In this document: positions 56,251 through 64,000 of the stretch, piece by piece
How positions within the stretch are numbered: position 1 is the first letter of the stretch
Layout of the letters: each line of letters starts with the position of its first letter
Origin: Shinella pollutisoli
GTDB lineage: Bacteria > Pseudomonadota > Alphaproteobacteria > Rhizobiales > Rhizobiaceae
Direction: 5' to 3'
Assembly (NCBI RefSeq): GCF_024609765.1
Contig: NZ_JANFDG010000027.1
Location: forward strand, 17,485-81,484
DNA length: 64,000 nt
Made by a program: the position numbers and the translations under genes
Notes under the pieces: model-generated
What the model was told of the DNA's origin: nothing
Databases searched by the model: none
What the model saw: only the letters and a program-made list of their open reading frames with translations

Positions 56251-58221
56251 ATGCTCGACTACGAAGACGCCCGCCACCGCATGGTCGAACGCCACCTCGC
56301 CCGACGCGGCGTCGCGGACGAACGCGTGCTCGAGGCGATGCGGCAGGTGCCGCGCGAGGCCTTCGTCGAGCCGGGCTTCGAGGAGTTCGCCTACGAGGAT
56401 TCCCCGCTGCCGATCGCCGAGGGCCAGACCATCTCGCAGCCCTATATCGTCGCCCGCATGGCCGAGGCGGCCGAGATCGAGCCGACCGACAACGTGCTGG
56501 AGGTCGGCGCCGGCTCCGGCTATGCGGCCGCCGTGCTGAGCCATCTCGCGCGCCGGGTCTCGGCGATCGAGCGGCACGCGGTCCTCGCCGAGACGGCCGC
56601 GGAACGGCTCGACGCGCTCGGGCGGCGCAACGTCGAGATACGCACGGGCGACGGCACGCGGGGATGGCCGGAGAAGGCGCCGTTCGACGCCATCATCGTC
56701 TCGGCCGGAGGGCCTGCCGCCCCCATGACGCTCAAGGAGCAGCTGGAGATCGGCGGCCGGCTCATCATCCCGGTCGGCCGGCAGGCGCGCTCGCAGCGGC
56801 TCGTCCGCATCACCCGGCTTGCGGCCAACCGCTACGAGGAGGAGGACCTCGGCGGCGTGCTGTTCGTGCCGCTGATCGGCGCGGAAGGATGGAGCGAGGA
56901 TCGCCCGCAGGCGGGCGCCCACGCCCGCAGGAGCCTGCCCGAGACGATCGCGGAGGCGGCGGAGACCCTGCCGGACCCCGACGACCCCGCCTTCGCCGAC
57001 GCGTTCGAGCGGTTCGCCGGCCGCCGCGTCGTCCTGCTCGGCGAGGCGAGCCACGGCACGTCGGAATTCTACCGTGCGCGGGCGGCGATCACGCGGCGGC
57101 TGATCGAGCGGCACGGCTTCACCATCGTCGCCGTCGAGGCGGACTGGCCCGATGCCGCGGCGATCGACCGGTTCGTGCGGGGCCGGCCGGACACGGGCGG
57201 CGAGGCGCCCTTCCGCCGCTTCCCGACCTGGATGTGGCGCAACACCGACGTCGACGCCTTCGTCACCTGGCTGCGCGACCACAATGCGCGCATGAAGGGC
57301 TCGAGGAAGGCCGGCTTCCACGGGCTCGACATCTACAACATGCGCGGCTCGATCGCCGCGGTGCTCTCCTATCTCGACGCCGCCGACCCGCAGGCCGCCG
57401 CCGTCGCGCGCGAGCGATACGGCTGCCTGACGCCGTGGCAGAACGAGCCCGGCACCTACGGCAGGGCGGTGCTGACGGCCGGCTACCGGACCTGCGAGGA
57501 GGCGGTGGTCGCCCAGTGCCGCGAGCTTCTGCAGCGCTCGCTCGACCGGGCGGAAGCCGACGGCGACGCGCTCTTCGACGCCGCGCAGAACGCCCGCCTC
57601 GTCGCAGCGGCCGAAAAATACTATCGCGTGATGTATTACGGCGGCGCCCGCACCTGGAACCTGCGCGACCGGCACATGTTCGAGACGCTCGAGCAGCTTC
57701 TGGAACGGGCGGGACCGCAGGCCAGGGCGGTCGTCTGGGCCCACAACTCGCATATCGGCGACGCCCGGCACACCGACATGGGCAAGGTGCGCGGCGAGCT
57801 CAACATCGGCCAGCTCTGCCGCGAGAGGTTCGGCGACGAGGCCGCCCTGATCGGCTTCGGCACCGACAGGGGAACCGTGGCCGCGGCGACGGACTGGGAC
57901 GGCGAGATGGAGGTGAAGACCGTCCGGCCGTCGCATGACGACAGCGTCGAACGCTGCTGCTACCTTTCGGGCGGAAGACGGTTCCTGCTGGATTTCGCCC
58001 GGCAGCCCGGTCTCGCCGAGGCCCTCGCCGCGGAACGGCTGGAGCGCTTCATCGGCGTGATCTACCGGCCGGACAGCGAGCTCCTCAGCCACTACGCCAA
58101 TGCCGCGCTCTCGCGGCAGTTCGACGCCTATGTCTGGTTCGACGAGACCCGCGCGGTGACGCCTCTTCCGACGCGGGCGGAGAGCGGGCGCGTCCCCGAG
58201 ACCTTCCCGTTCGGGCTCTGA
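56251..58221 (+). CDS. Fusion: protein-L-isoaspartate O-methyltransferase + erythromycin-esterase-like domain
   Basis: 656 residues in two parts. Residues 1-215 match protein-isoaspartate methyltransferase: RHLARRGVADERVLEAM, the substrate loop with PIAEGQTISQPYIVA, SAM motif I in LEVGAGSGYAAAV, then DGTRGWPEKAPFDAIIV. Residues 235-656 match the erythromycin-esterase/EreA-like family: LLGEASHGTSEFY (Glu about 265, His about 268), VEADWPDAAAIDR, and WAHNSHIGD (His about 497). Isoaspartate methyltransferase repairs aged proteins. The EreA-like fold is a broad esterase-type family, and most members do not act on macrolides. No stop or frameshift separates the parts, so it is a true fusion. Antibiotic resistance should not be assumed. 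Confidence 0.85.
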   Translation: MLDYEDARHRMVERHLARRGVADERVLEAMRQVPREAFVEPGFEEFAYEDSPLPIAEGQTISQPYIVARMAEAAEIEPTDNVLEVGAGSGYAAAVLSHLARRVSAIERHAVLAETAAERLDALGRRNVEIRTGDGTRGWPEKAPFDAIIVSAGGPAAPMTLKEQLEIGGRLIIPVGRQARSQRLVRITRLAANRYEEEDLGGVLFVPLIGAEGWSEDRPQAGAHARRSLPETIAEAAETLPDPDDPAFADAFERFAGRRVVLLGEASHGTSEFYRARAAITRRLIERHGFTIVAVEADWPDAAAIDRFVRGRPDTGGEAPFRRFPTWMWRNTDVDAFVTWLRDHNARMKGSRKAGFHGLDIYNMRGSIAAVLSYLDAADPQAAAVARERYGCLTPWQNEPGTYGRAVLTAGYRTCEEAVVAQCRELLQRSLDRAEADGDALFDAAQNARLVAAAEKYYRVMYYGGARTWNLRDRHMFETLEQLLERAGPQARAVVWAHNSHIGDARHTDMGKVRGELNIGQLCRERFGDEAALIGFGTDRGTVAAATDWDGEMEVKTVRPSHDDSVERCCYLSGGRRFLLDFARQPGLAEALAAERLERFIGVIYRPDSELLSHYANAALSRQFDAYVWFDETRAVTPLPTRAESGRVPETFPFGL

Positions 58222-58242
58222 GCCGGCCGGCGGGCGCGGCCC

Positions 58243-58395
58243 TCATTTCTTGCCGTAGAGCCTGTCCACCTTCTCGTCCTGCATGCGCTTTTCCGCCGGG
58301 TGGAGGCGCCGCTGGCGCGCGGTGCCGAAGGCGATCGCCAGCCCGAGCAGGATCGCCCCGCCGGCGACGACGAACAGCCACAGATAGTCGGCCAT
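58243..58395 (-). CDS. Small single-pass membrane protein
   Basis: 50 residues with one N-terminal TM (LWLFVVAGGAILLGLAIAFG, about 5-24) followed by a basic, charged cytosolic tail (RRLHPAEKRMQDEKVDRLYG). A strong SD (aaggag) precedes ATG 58395. Short proteins of this shape are widespread in rhizobia as far as I recall, without known function. First of three adjacent small minus-strand genes. Confidence 0.65.
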   Translation of the reverse strand: MADYLWLFVVAGGAILLGLAIAFGTARQRRLHPAEKRMQDEKVDRLYGKK

Positions 58396-58411
58396 CGGCT
58401 GGTCTCCTTCC

Positions 58412-58636
58412 CTACTGTCGGCTTTCCTGGTTGCGGCCGCGCAGGATGTTCCGGTCGTCGGGGTCGGCGAGATCCTTCGCCGGGGCCTTCAGCCCGCCGC
58501 CGTCCGCCTTGGCGTCCCGCAGGCCCTTGGAGGCCTTGAGGTCCTCCTCGGCCGGGAACCGGCTGCCGCCGCCCTTCGTCACCTCCTGCCGGTTGATGAT
58601 CCGCTGCTGCTGCTCGTGGGTTTTCCGTCCGACCAT
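58412..58636 (-). CDS. Small hydrophilic conserved-type protein
   Basis: 74 residues, hydrophilic, rich in Lys, Asp and Gly: EQQQRIINRQEVTKGGGSRF, then PAEEDLKASKGLRDAKADGG and a C-terminal RNILRGRNQ. SD ggagg lies upstream of ATG 58636. No domain is recognised. Likely disordered. It lies between two other very small genes on the same strand with separate SD sites, so the three may form a short stress-type operon. Confidence 0.6.
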   Translation of the reverse strand: MVGRKTHEQQQRIINRQEVTKGGGSRFPAEEDLKASKGLRDAKADGGGLKAPAKDLADPDDRNILRGRNQESRQ

Positions 58637-58646
58637 GACGCGCCTC

Positions 58647-58853
58647 CTATCGATTGGCGCGCTGGCGGTCGCGCGGGTCGACGCCGCCCCAGCGGTTGGT
58701 GTTGTTGTCCGTGTCGCCCTCGAACGTGTTGTCGCCTTCCAGGCGTTCCGCGTCCTCGGCCGAATGCAGCCCCGCCGACTGGCCGATCCCGGGATTCTCC
58801 TTCAGGTCCTTGTCGGTGGGTTTCTGCGTCTTCTCGTGTTTCAGCGATGTCAT
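58647..58853 (-). CDS. Small acidic hydrophilic protein
   Basis: 68 residues, very hydrophilic, with KPTDKDLKENPGIGQSAGL, then EDAERLEGDNTFEGDTDNNT and the end WGGVDPRDRQRANR. SD ggagg lies 6 nt before ATG 58853. No family is recognised; the composition suggests an unfolded stress protein. It leads the cluster of three small minus-strand genes. Confidence 0.6.
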   Translation of the reverse strand: MTSLKHEKTQKPTDKDLKENPGIGQSAGLHSAEDAERLEGDNTFEGDTDNNTNRWGGVDPRDRQRANR

Positions 58854-58936
58854 GGAAACCTCCATCGGTCGACATGCAAGGCCAACCGCCGAAACCGCCA
58901 TAGGTTCCCCGATCGTGATCGTCGCCGCATCGGGAC

Positions 58937-59437
58937 CTAGCCGCGGTCCGCGCTCCTGAGGTGCCCGGTCGGCAGTGCGGTCGTGTACTTGATCTGATCG
59001 AGCGCGAAGCTGGAGCGGATGTTGGCGACGCCGGGAATCCGGGTCAGGAAATCGACGACCAGCGCCTGGAACTTCATCAGGTCCTCGACCACGACGCGGA
59101 GCATGTAGTCCGCCTCGCCGGTCATCAGGTAGCACTCGACGATCTCCGGCTTGGTGCGGATCGCGGCGTTGAAGACGTCGAGGGATTCGCGGTCCTGCTG
59201 CTTCAGCGAGACCTGGACGAAGACGTTGACCGCAAGCCCCAGCGCCTGCGCGTCGACCAGCGCCACCGATCCCTTGATGACGCCGCTTTCCCTGAGATCG
59301 TTGACGCGCCGCCAGCAGGGCGAGGCCGACAGGCCGACCGCCTCCGCGAGATCGGAAACGCTCATCCCCGCGTCCTGCTGCAGGAGGTCGAGGATGCGGA
59401 CGGAGGCGGAATCGAGGACGGCTTTCGATCTGGGCAT
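58937..59437 (-). CDS. Lrp/AsnC family transcriptional regulator
   Basis: A 166-residue Lrp-type regulator. The N-terminal HTH has LDLLQQDAGMSVSDLAEAVG and the recognition helix in LSASPCWRRVNDLRESGVIK (about 36-55); the C-terminal RAM ligand domain runs about 70-155, with VECYLMTGEADYMLRVVVED. Lrp proteins form octamers that sense amino acids. It is divergent from the AceE-like gene with 130 bp between, the usual arrangement for regulator and target. In Pseudomonas putida an Lrp-type MdeR controls mdeAB, of which MdeB is AceE-like, and the pair here may be similar. Confidence 0.92.
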   Translation of the reverse strand: MPRSKAVLDSASVRILDLLQQDAGMSVSDLAEAVGLSASPCWRRVNDLRESGVIKGSVALVDAQALGLAVNVFVQVSLKQQDRESLDVFNAAIRTKPEIVECYLMTGEADYMLRVVVEDLMKFQALVVDFLTRIPGVANIRSSFALDQIKYTTALPTGHLRSADRG

Positions 59438-59567
59438 GATCTACCTGGAACGGGCTTCTTTCCGGCAAGATCATTCGCAAGATCCCGTTCCACGGTCAAC
59501 TGGGATCACTTCTTTCCCGGATTCGGGTGTAGCATTCTCCGGTTCGTGGCAGAGGGAGTAGGACACG

Positions 59568-61964
59568 ATGACGAGGCCGGCCTTGACGCCCGCGACGCTG
59601 GCTTGCCTGAAGGACCTGGAACGGCAGGTCCTGTGGCATGCCTGCTGGATGATCCACAACGCCAATCACCTGCGCGGGAAGGGCGAGGTGAAGGTCGGCG
59701 GGCACCAGGCCTCGTCCGCCTCGCTCGCCGCGATCATGACGGCGCTCTATTTCCGCGTGCTGCGGCCCGAGGACCGCGTCGCGGTCAAGCCGCACGCCTC
59801 GCCCGTCTTCCACGCCATCCAGTACCTGACGGGCAACCAGACGCGGGAGAAGCTCGAGAATTTCCGCGGCTTCGGCGGGGCGCAGTCCTATCCGAGCCGC
59901 ACCAAGGACGTCGACGACGTCGATTTCTCGACGGGCTCGGTCGGCCTCGGCGTGGCGATCACCGCCTTCGCCGCCATCGTGCAGGACTACATCGCCGCCA
60001 AGCCGTGGTCGGCGCCGCGGCCGGAGGGCCGCATGATCGCGCTGGTCGGCGATGCCGAGCTCGACGAGGGCAACGTCTACGAATGCCTGCAGGAAGGCTG
60101 GAAGCACGACCTCAGGAACACCTGGTGGGTGATCGACTACAACCGGCAGAGCCTCGACGGCGTCGTGCGCGAAGGCCTGTGGCAGCGTATCGAGGGCATC
60201 TTCACCGCCTTCGGCTGGGACGTGAAGGTGCTGAAATACGGCGCGCTCCAGGAGGCGGCCTTCCGCGAGCCGGGCGGGGCGGCGCTCGGCCGCTGGATCG
60301 ACGGCTGCCCGAACCAGCTCTATTCCGCGCTCACCTTCCAGGGCGGTGCCGCCTGGCGCAAGCGCCTCACCGACGAGATCGGCGCCGAGCCCGGCGTCGC
60401 CGATCTCCTTGCCGCCCGCAGCGACGAAGAGCTCTCCGACCTCATGAGCAATCTCGGCGGCCATTGCCTCGAGACGCTGATCCGCACCTTCGAGAGCATC
60501 GACCACGACCGGCCGACCGTCTTCCTCGCCTATACGATCAAGGGCTGGGGCACGCCGCTCGCCGGCCACAAGGACAACCATGCCGGCCTGATGACCGGGG
60601 CGCAGCTGGAGGCCTTCCAGGCCCGGATGGGCGTCGCGCCGGGCGCGGAATGGGAGACATTCGGGGCGGTGGCCGCGCCCGGGCCCGTGCGGGCCTACCT
60701 GGAGACCGTGCCGTTCTTCGCCGGGGGCAGGCGGCGCTTCGCCTCCCCCGCCCTGCCGTCCCCCGGCCCGGTCTTCCTCGACGACCGGGAACTGTCGACG
60801 CAGGCCGGCTTCGGCAAGATCCTCGATGCGCTCGCCCGGCGCGACGACGCCCTGTCGGCGCGCATCGTGACCATGGCGCCGGACGTCACCGTCTCGACCA
60901 ATCTCGGCCCCTGGGTCAACCGGCGCGGCCTGTTCGCGCGCGAACGGCTGGCCGACACGTTCCGCGACGAGCGCGTGCCCTCGGCGCAGCGGTGGGAATT
61001 CGGGCCGGCCGGCCAGCACATCGAGCTCGGCATCGCCGAGATGAACCTGTTCCTGCTGCTCGGCGCCGCCGGCCTGTCGCATTCGCTGTTCGGCGAGCGG
61101 CTGCTGCCGATCGGCACGGTCTACGATCCCTTCGTCGCGCGCGGCCTCGATGCCCTGAACTACGCCTGCTACCAGGATGCGCGCTTCATGATCGTCGGCA
61201 CGCCCTCCGGCGTGACGCTGGCGCCGGAGGGCGGCGCGCACCAGTCGATCGGCTCGCCGCTCATCGGCATCAGCCAGGACGGGCTGGCGAGCTTCGAGCC
61301 CGCCTATCTCGACGAGCTGTCGGTGATCATGGACTGGTCCTTCGACTACATGCAGCGCGACGGCGCGGGCACGCACGACACGCGGACCTGGCTGCGCGAC
61401 GCGACCGGCGGTTCGGTCTACCTGCGGCTGACGACGCGGCCGCTGGAGCAGACCGCGCTGCGCCGCGAGGACCCCGCCTTCCGGCAGGGCGTGATCGACG
61501 GCGCCTACTGGCTGCGCGCGCCCTCGGCCCGCACGCGCATCGTGCTCGCCTATCAGGGTTGCGTCGCGCCGGAGGTGCTGATGGCGGCCGGGCGGCTCGC
61601 CGACGGCCATGGCGACATCGCCGTGCTCGCCGTCACCTCCGCCGATCGGCTGAACGCCGGCTGGACGGCGGCGCAGCGCGCCCGCCGCCACGGCCATGCG
61701 GGCGCCCGCAGCCATGTCGAGACGCTGCTTTATACCGTTCCCCGCTCCGCCGGCCTGGTCACCGTCATCGACGGGCATCCGGCGACGCTCGCCTGGCTGG
61801 GCTCGGTCGAGGGCCACCGGACGGCCTCGCTCGGCGTCGAGCATTTCGGCCAGACCGGCACGATCGCCGACCTCTACGCCCATTTCGGCATCGACACCGA
61901 CGCCATCTGCGAAGCGGCCGTGGCGCTCGACACGCCGTTAAGGGCCGCGCGGCCGGCCATCTAG
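59568..61964 (+). CDS. Homodimeric 2-oxoacid dehydrogenase E1 (AceE/MdeB-like)
   Basis: A 798-residue ThDP enzyme of the AceE family, about 90 residues shorter than E. coli AceE. The ThDP motif is GDAELDEGNVYE...N (about 164-190, with Asn in VIDYNRQSLDG). GGHQASSASLAAIM (about 44-57) and KPHASPVFHAIQYLTGN are family marks, and the pyrimidine domain holds HIELGIAEMNLFLLLGAAG (about 484-502). It decarboxylates pyruvate or 2-oxobutyrate. No E2 or E3 gene is nearby. The divergent Lrp regulator and the missing pdh neighbours favour an amino-acid-catabolic MdeB-like role. SD gaggga lies 8 bp upstream. Confidence 0.85.
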   Translation: MTRPALTPATLACLKDLERQVLWHACWMIHNANHLRGKGEVKVGGHQASSASLAAIMTALYFRVLRPEDRVAVKPHASPVFHAIQYLTGNQTREKLENFRGFGGAQSYPSRTKDVDDVDFSTGSVGLGVAITAFAAIVQDYIAAKPWSAPRPEGRMIALVGDAELDEGNVYECLQEGWKHDLRNTWWVIDYNRQSLDGVVREGLWQRIEGIFTAFGWDVKVLKYGALQEAAFREPGGAALGRWIDGCPNQLYSALTFQGGAAWRKRLTDEIGAEPGVADLLAARSDEELSDLMSNLGGHCLETLIRTFESIDHDRPTVFLAYTIKGWGTPLAGHKDNHAGLMTGAQLEAFQARMGVAPGAEWETFGAVAAPGPVRAYLETVPFFAGGRRRFASPALPSPGPVFLDDRELSTQAGFGKILDALARRDDALSARIVTMAPDVTVSTNLGPWVNRRGLFARERLADTFRDERVPSAQRWEFGPAGQHIELGIAEMNLFLLLGAAGLSHSLFGERLLPIGTVYDPFVARGLDALNYACYQDARFMIVGTPSGVTLAPEGGAHQSIGSPLIGISQDGLASFEPAYLDELSVIMDWSFDYMQRDGAGTHDTRTWLRDATGGSVYLRLTTRPLEQTALRREDPAFRQGVIDGAYWLRAPSARTRIVLAYQGCVAPEVLMAAGRLADGHGDIAVLAVTSADRLNAGWTAAQRARRHGHAGARSHVETLLYTVPRSAGLVTVIDGHPATLAWLGSVEGHRTASLGVEHFGQTGTIADLYAHFGIDTDAICEAAVALDTPLRAARPAI

Positions 61965-61971
61965 GCCCGCA

Positions 61972-63498
61972 TCAGTCCGGCATGCGGTAGCGGTGATGGT
62001 CGCGCATGTGCCCGACGAAGGCGTCGACCCGGCGCCGGGTCTCCGCCGGGCTCCAGCCGAGGCGGGCCGCCATGATCTGCGCGGCGGCCGCGACGGTGCT
62101 TCGCGTCAGCGCGCCCGTCCAGGCGAGCCCCGTGCGCGCGAAGAGGACGCCGGCGAGATCGCGCGCATGCTCGTGCTCGACGCAGAAGCTCACGTCCGCG
62201 GCCGTGCAGGGGTGTTCCGGCTGGAGGCGGGGCGATGCCGACGGCGGAAACCGCCGCGGCTGCCAGGGGCCGGGCCGCGGCCTGCCCGAGGGCGATATCT
62301 TCCTTCCGACGGCGGCGGCGATGCCGCGCGCGGTCGATCGATGGTTGACGATGATGCCCCAGCTCAACGCGAGCATGCCGGGCAGCCCCTCCGTCTCCAG
62401 ATCGTGCAGGACGTTGAAGGGCAGTCGCCTGCCCCGGGGATGGCCGGGCGCCGCCGTGATCGCGCGCAGGCCGGCCCATGCCATGACGATATCCTCCTCC
62501 CGCAGCGCCAGTGCCGGGAACAGCCGGTTGAACTCATCGATGAGGAAGCGGATGTCGCCGTCGTCGGGACGGACATCCCCGCGGTCGCCGGAGAACCGGG
62601 TTTCCGTCGGGCCGATGTAGTGGAGGTCGTCCCAGGGCAGGCATGTCAGGGGCTCTCCGACACTGTTGACGCCGGCGAAGCCCCGCCCGCGGAATTCGGC
62701 GGGAAGCCGGACGAGCATGTAGACGCCCTTGACGGGAACGACCTTCGCCGCGGCGGAAGCACCCGCGCGGCCGACGACGTCGTCGACGAAGACGCCGGCG
62801 AGGTTGAGCACGATGCGCGCTCGCGCGGTCGTTCGCGCGCCGTCGAGCGTCCCCGCGAGGTCCGCGTGCCAGACGCCGTCCGCACGCCGCAGCCGCTCCA
62901 CGCCGGTAAAGTTCCGGACCGACGCCCCGAGCCGTTCGGCGTCCAGCGCGGCATCGATGGCGATGCGTTCGGGCCAGTCGAAACGACGGTCCACGAAGGA
63001 CACGACAGACGCGATGCGGTCGCGGTCCGCGAGGTTCGTGACGAAGGGATTGCCGCTCCGCTGCGGGCTATGCCGCCTGTAGCCGAGCGCGCGGTAATCG
63101 CCGGCCATCCATCCGACGAGCCGGGCGCCGAGATCGACATGCCATCCCGAATAGTCGCCGCCGCGATGGATCGGCACGGAGATCTCCATCGGGCGCAGGC
63201 GCGGCCCGAGCGTTCCGACGAGCTCGGCATAGTCGCGCGCCGTCGTGCGCGCCATGCCGAGACGCATCAGGAATTCCCGCGGATGCTTCAGGTGGTCGAG
63301 AAGCGAGGAGGGCGGCGCCAAAAGCTGCAGGCCGCAATGCAGGACGCGGCCGGAGCGGCTCGTCGCCGCAGCGCCGAAATCGCCCCGGTCGACGAGCAGC
63401 ACGCCGTAGCCGTCGGCCGCGAGCTGGCGTGCGGCGGCGCAACCGTTGATGCCGCCGCCGACGACGAGCACGTCGACGATGCCGCCATCAGCGCTCAT
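61972..63498 (-). CDS. FAD-dependent glycerol-3-phosphate dehydrogenase-like (GlpD)
   Basis: A 508-residue GlpD-type flavoprotein. The FAD-binding motif is VVGGGINGCAAARQLAADG (about 12-30), followed by DRGDFGAAATSRSGRVLHCG (about 37-56). VLNLAGVFVDDVV lies mid-protein and the C-terminal GlpD domain (about 420-505, VEHEHARDLAGVLFARTGL) is present. GlpD oxidises glycerol 3-phosphate to DHAP at the membrane and feeds the quinone pool. Early residues are shifted from housekeeping GlpD, so it may act on a related substrate; no glp genes lie beside it. It is tail-to-tail with the AceE-like gene (7 bp) and downstream of the DapA-family gene. Confidence 0.8.
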   Translation of the reverse strand: MSADGGIVDVLVVGGGINGCAAARQLAADGYGVLLVDRGDFGAAATSRSGRVLHCGLQLLAPPSSLLDHLKHPREFLMRLGMARTTARDYAELVGTLGPRLRPMEISVPIHRGGDYSGWHVDLGARLVGWMAGDYRALGYRRHSPQRSGNPFVTNLADRDRIASVVSFVDRRFDWPERIAIDAALDAERLGASVRNFTGVERLRRADGVWHADLAGTLDGARTTARARIVLNLAGVFVDDVVGRAGASAAAKVVPVKGVYMLVRLPAEFRGRGFAGVNSVGEPLTCLPWDDLHYIGPTETRFSGDRGDVRPDDGDIRFLIDEFNRLFPALALREEDIVMAWAGLRAITAAPGHPRGRRLPFNVLHDLETEGLPGMLALSWGIIVNHRSTARGIAAAVGRKISPSGRPRPGPWQPRRFPPSASPRLQPEHPCTAADVSFCVEHEHARDLAGVLFARTGLAWTGALTRSTVAAAAQIMAARLGWSPAETRRRVDAFVGHMRDHHRYRMPD

Positions 63499-63654
63499 GG
63501 GCTCGCCCGCCGGCGGACGGCATGCGCGGCCGCGGGGTTTCCTCCCGCGGATGGCGAGATCATGAGCCGGCGAAGGACCGCCGCGGGGACGGCCCCTCGG
63601 CCCGGAGATCCACGGGAACGGCGCCGGCGGCCATCCGCGAGGAGACCGCGCATT

Positions 63655-64000
63655 TTACGGCTTGCAGGCCTGGACGGCACCGGGCAGCTTGCTCCATTCG
63701 GCATACCAGGTGTCGAACAGCCTGAGCTGTGCCTCGACATAGCCGCGCTGGCTGTCGGAGAGCACGTCCGTCTCGTTGAAGTGCAGCGCGTATTCCTTGT
63801 CCCCCTTCAGCACCATCATGTGCTTGAAGTAGAGCACCAGGTCCGGGCCTTCGTCGAAGGAGGAGAGGACGGCAAGCGCCGCCTCCAGCTCCAGCGCGCG
63901 GGCGCGCGCATCCGGGTCGCCCTTGGCGGCGGCCTTCGCGAGGTTGCACATGTGGATCACCTCCTTCGGCAGCACGCAGCCGATGCCGGTGATGGCGCCG
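63655..64000 (-). CDS. DapA-family aldolase (dihydrodipicolinate synthase/NAL type), C-terminal part
   Basis: The frame is open to the right edge; only the last 114 codons are present. The visible part begins GAITGIGCVLPKEVIHMCNL, the conserved C-terminal block of DapA/NanA-type lyases, and ends in a helical tail (LFDTWYAEWSKLPGAVQACKP, quoted in part: WYAEWSKLPG). Cys replaces the usual Asn in GIGNVLP. The catalytic Lys and Tyr lie outside the window, so the reaction (dihydrodipicolinate synthesis, sialic-acid lysis, keto-sugar aldolysis or hydroxyproline-pathway deamination) stays open. A GTG inside is internal, not the start. A 156-bp gap follows before the GlpD-like gene, but both are on the same strand. 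Confidence 0.8.
   Translation of the reverse strand, partial: GAITGIGCVLPKEVIHMCNLAKAAAKGDPDARARALELEAALAVLSSFDEGPDLVLYFKHMMVLKGDKEYALHFNETDVLSDSQRGYVEAQLRLFDTWYAEWSKLPGAVQACKP

Noticed and set aside
56251..58221. Macrolide resistance gene
   Set aside because: The EreA-like domain is fused to a repair enzyme, and most members of this broad family have no macrolide activity.
63655..63975. Complete 106-residue gene starting at 63975
   Set aside because: The apparent start is a GTG inside the conserved GIGCVLPKEV block, which continues to the window edge; it is the C-terminus of a DapA-family protein.

Overview
The window is chromosomal DNA of a high-G+C alphaproteobacterium of the Rhizobiaceae type (Sinorhizobium/Ensifer, Shinella, Rhizobium or a near relative). 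The main evidence is the gene order polA - small RNA - marR - M20 peptidase - membrane protein - BA14K-type protein - class A PBP - dnaK - dnaJ, which as I recall matches the dnaK region of Sinorhizobium meliloti. Other rhizobial marks are infC-rpmI-rplT followed by pheS/pheT, an amino acid:[carrier protein] ligase, rhizobial palindromic repeats, and an AUU-initiated infC. I see no rRNA, tRNA, CRISPR array, transposase or phage gene. Both edges cut genes: a GH2 glycosidase on the left and a DapA-family aldolase on the right.

Layout. 1-3726 (minus): one operon of carrier protein, acyl-CoA-dehydrogenase-like enzyme, amino acid:[carrier protein] ligase, DUF1839 protein and GH2 glycosidase. 4051-11557: an exopolysaccharide-type locus with a chain-length regulator, Wzy-like polymerase, secreted GH5 glucanase, GT4 glycosyltransferase and ABC exporter. 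11698-24416: polA, an alpha-r7-type sRNA, a MarR regulator, an M20 peptidase, a UPF0104-type membrane protein, BA14K protein, PBP1A, dnaK and dnaJ. 24577-31894: transglutaminase-like protease, alpha/beta hydrolase, infC, rpmI, rplT, pheS and pheT. A DUF4160/DUF2442 pair sits inside pheS-pheT, and its first member is broken by a stop codon. 31976-37294: oxidoreductase, GtrA, a GT-C/STT3-like membrane protein, a small membrane protein and xseA. 37298-41392 (minus): an amino-acid operon (aminotransferase, ArsC-like, YbaK, M29 aminopeptidase, proC). 41536-45735: EEP phosphohydrolase, cardiolipin synthase, M14 deacylase and ogt.

45834-55265 is the most striking region. A LuxR-family regulator carries the two ligand-pocket substitutions (TraR W57->M, Y61->W) typical of plant-signal-responsive LuxR solos (OryR/PsoR/XccR/NesR/PipR). 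Proline-iminopeptidase-like genes flank it on both sides. The left one leads a five-gene operon with a complete peptide ABC importer, and a D-aminopeptidase gene lies convergent at that operon's end. Two near-matching 16-bp dyads sit about 23-24 bp upstream of plausible -10 boxes, one for each peptidase promoter. The sequence therefore lays out signal sensor, operators, peptide uptake and peptide cleavage together.

55383-64000 holds a BON/SWFGD-repeat protein, a protein-isoaspartate methyltransferase fused to an erythromycin-esterase-like domain, three very small conserved-looking genes, an Lrp regulator divergent from an AceE-like 2-oxoacid dehydrogenase E1, a GlpD-like oxidase and the partial DapA-family gene. 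All functions are read from motifs, lengths and context only. No database search was possible.
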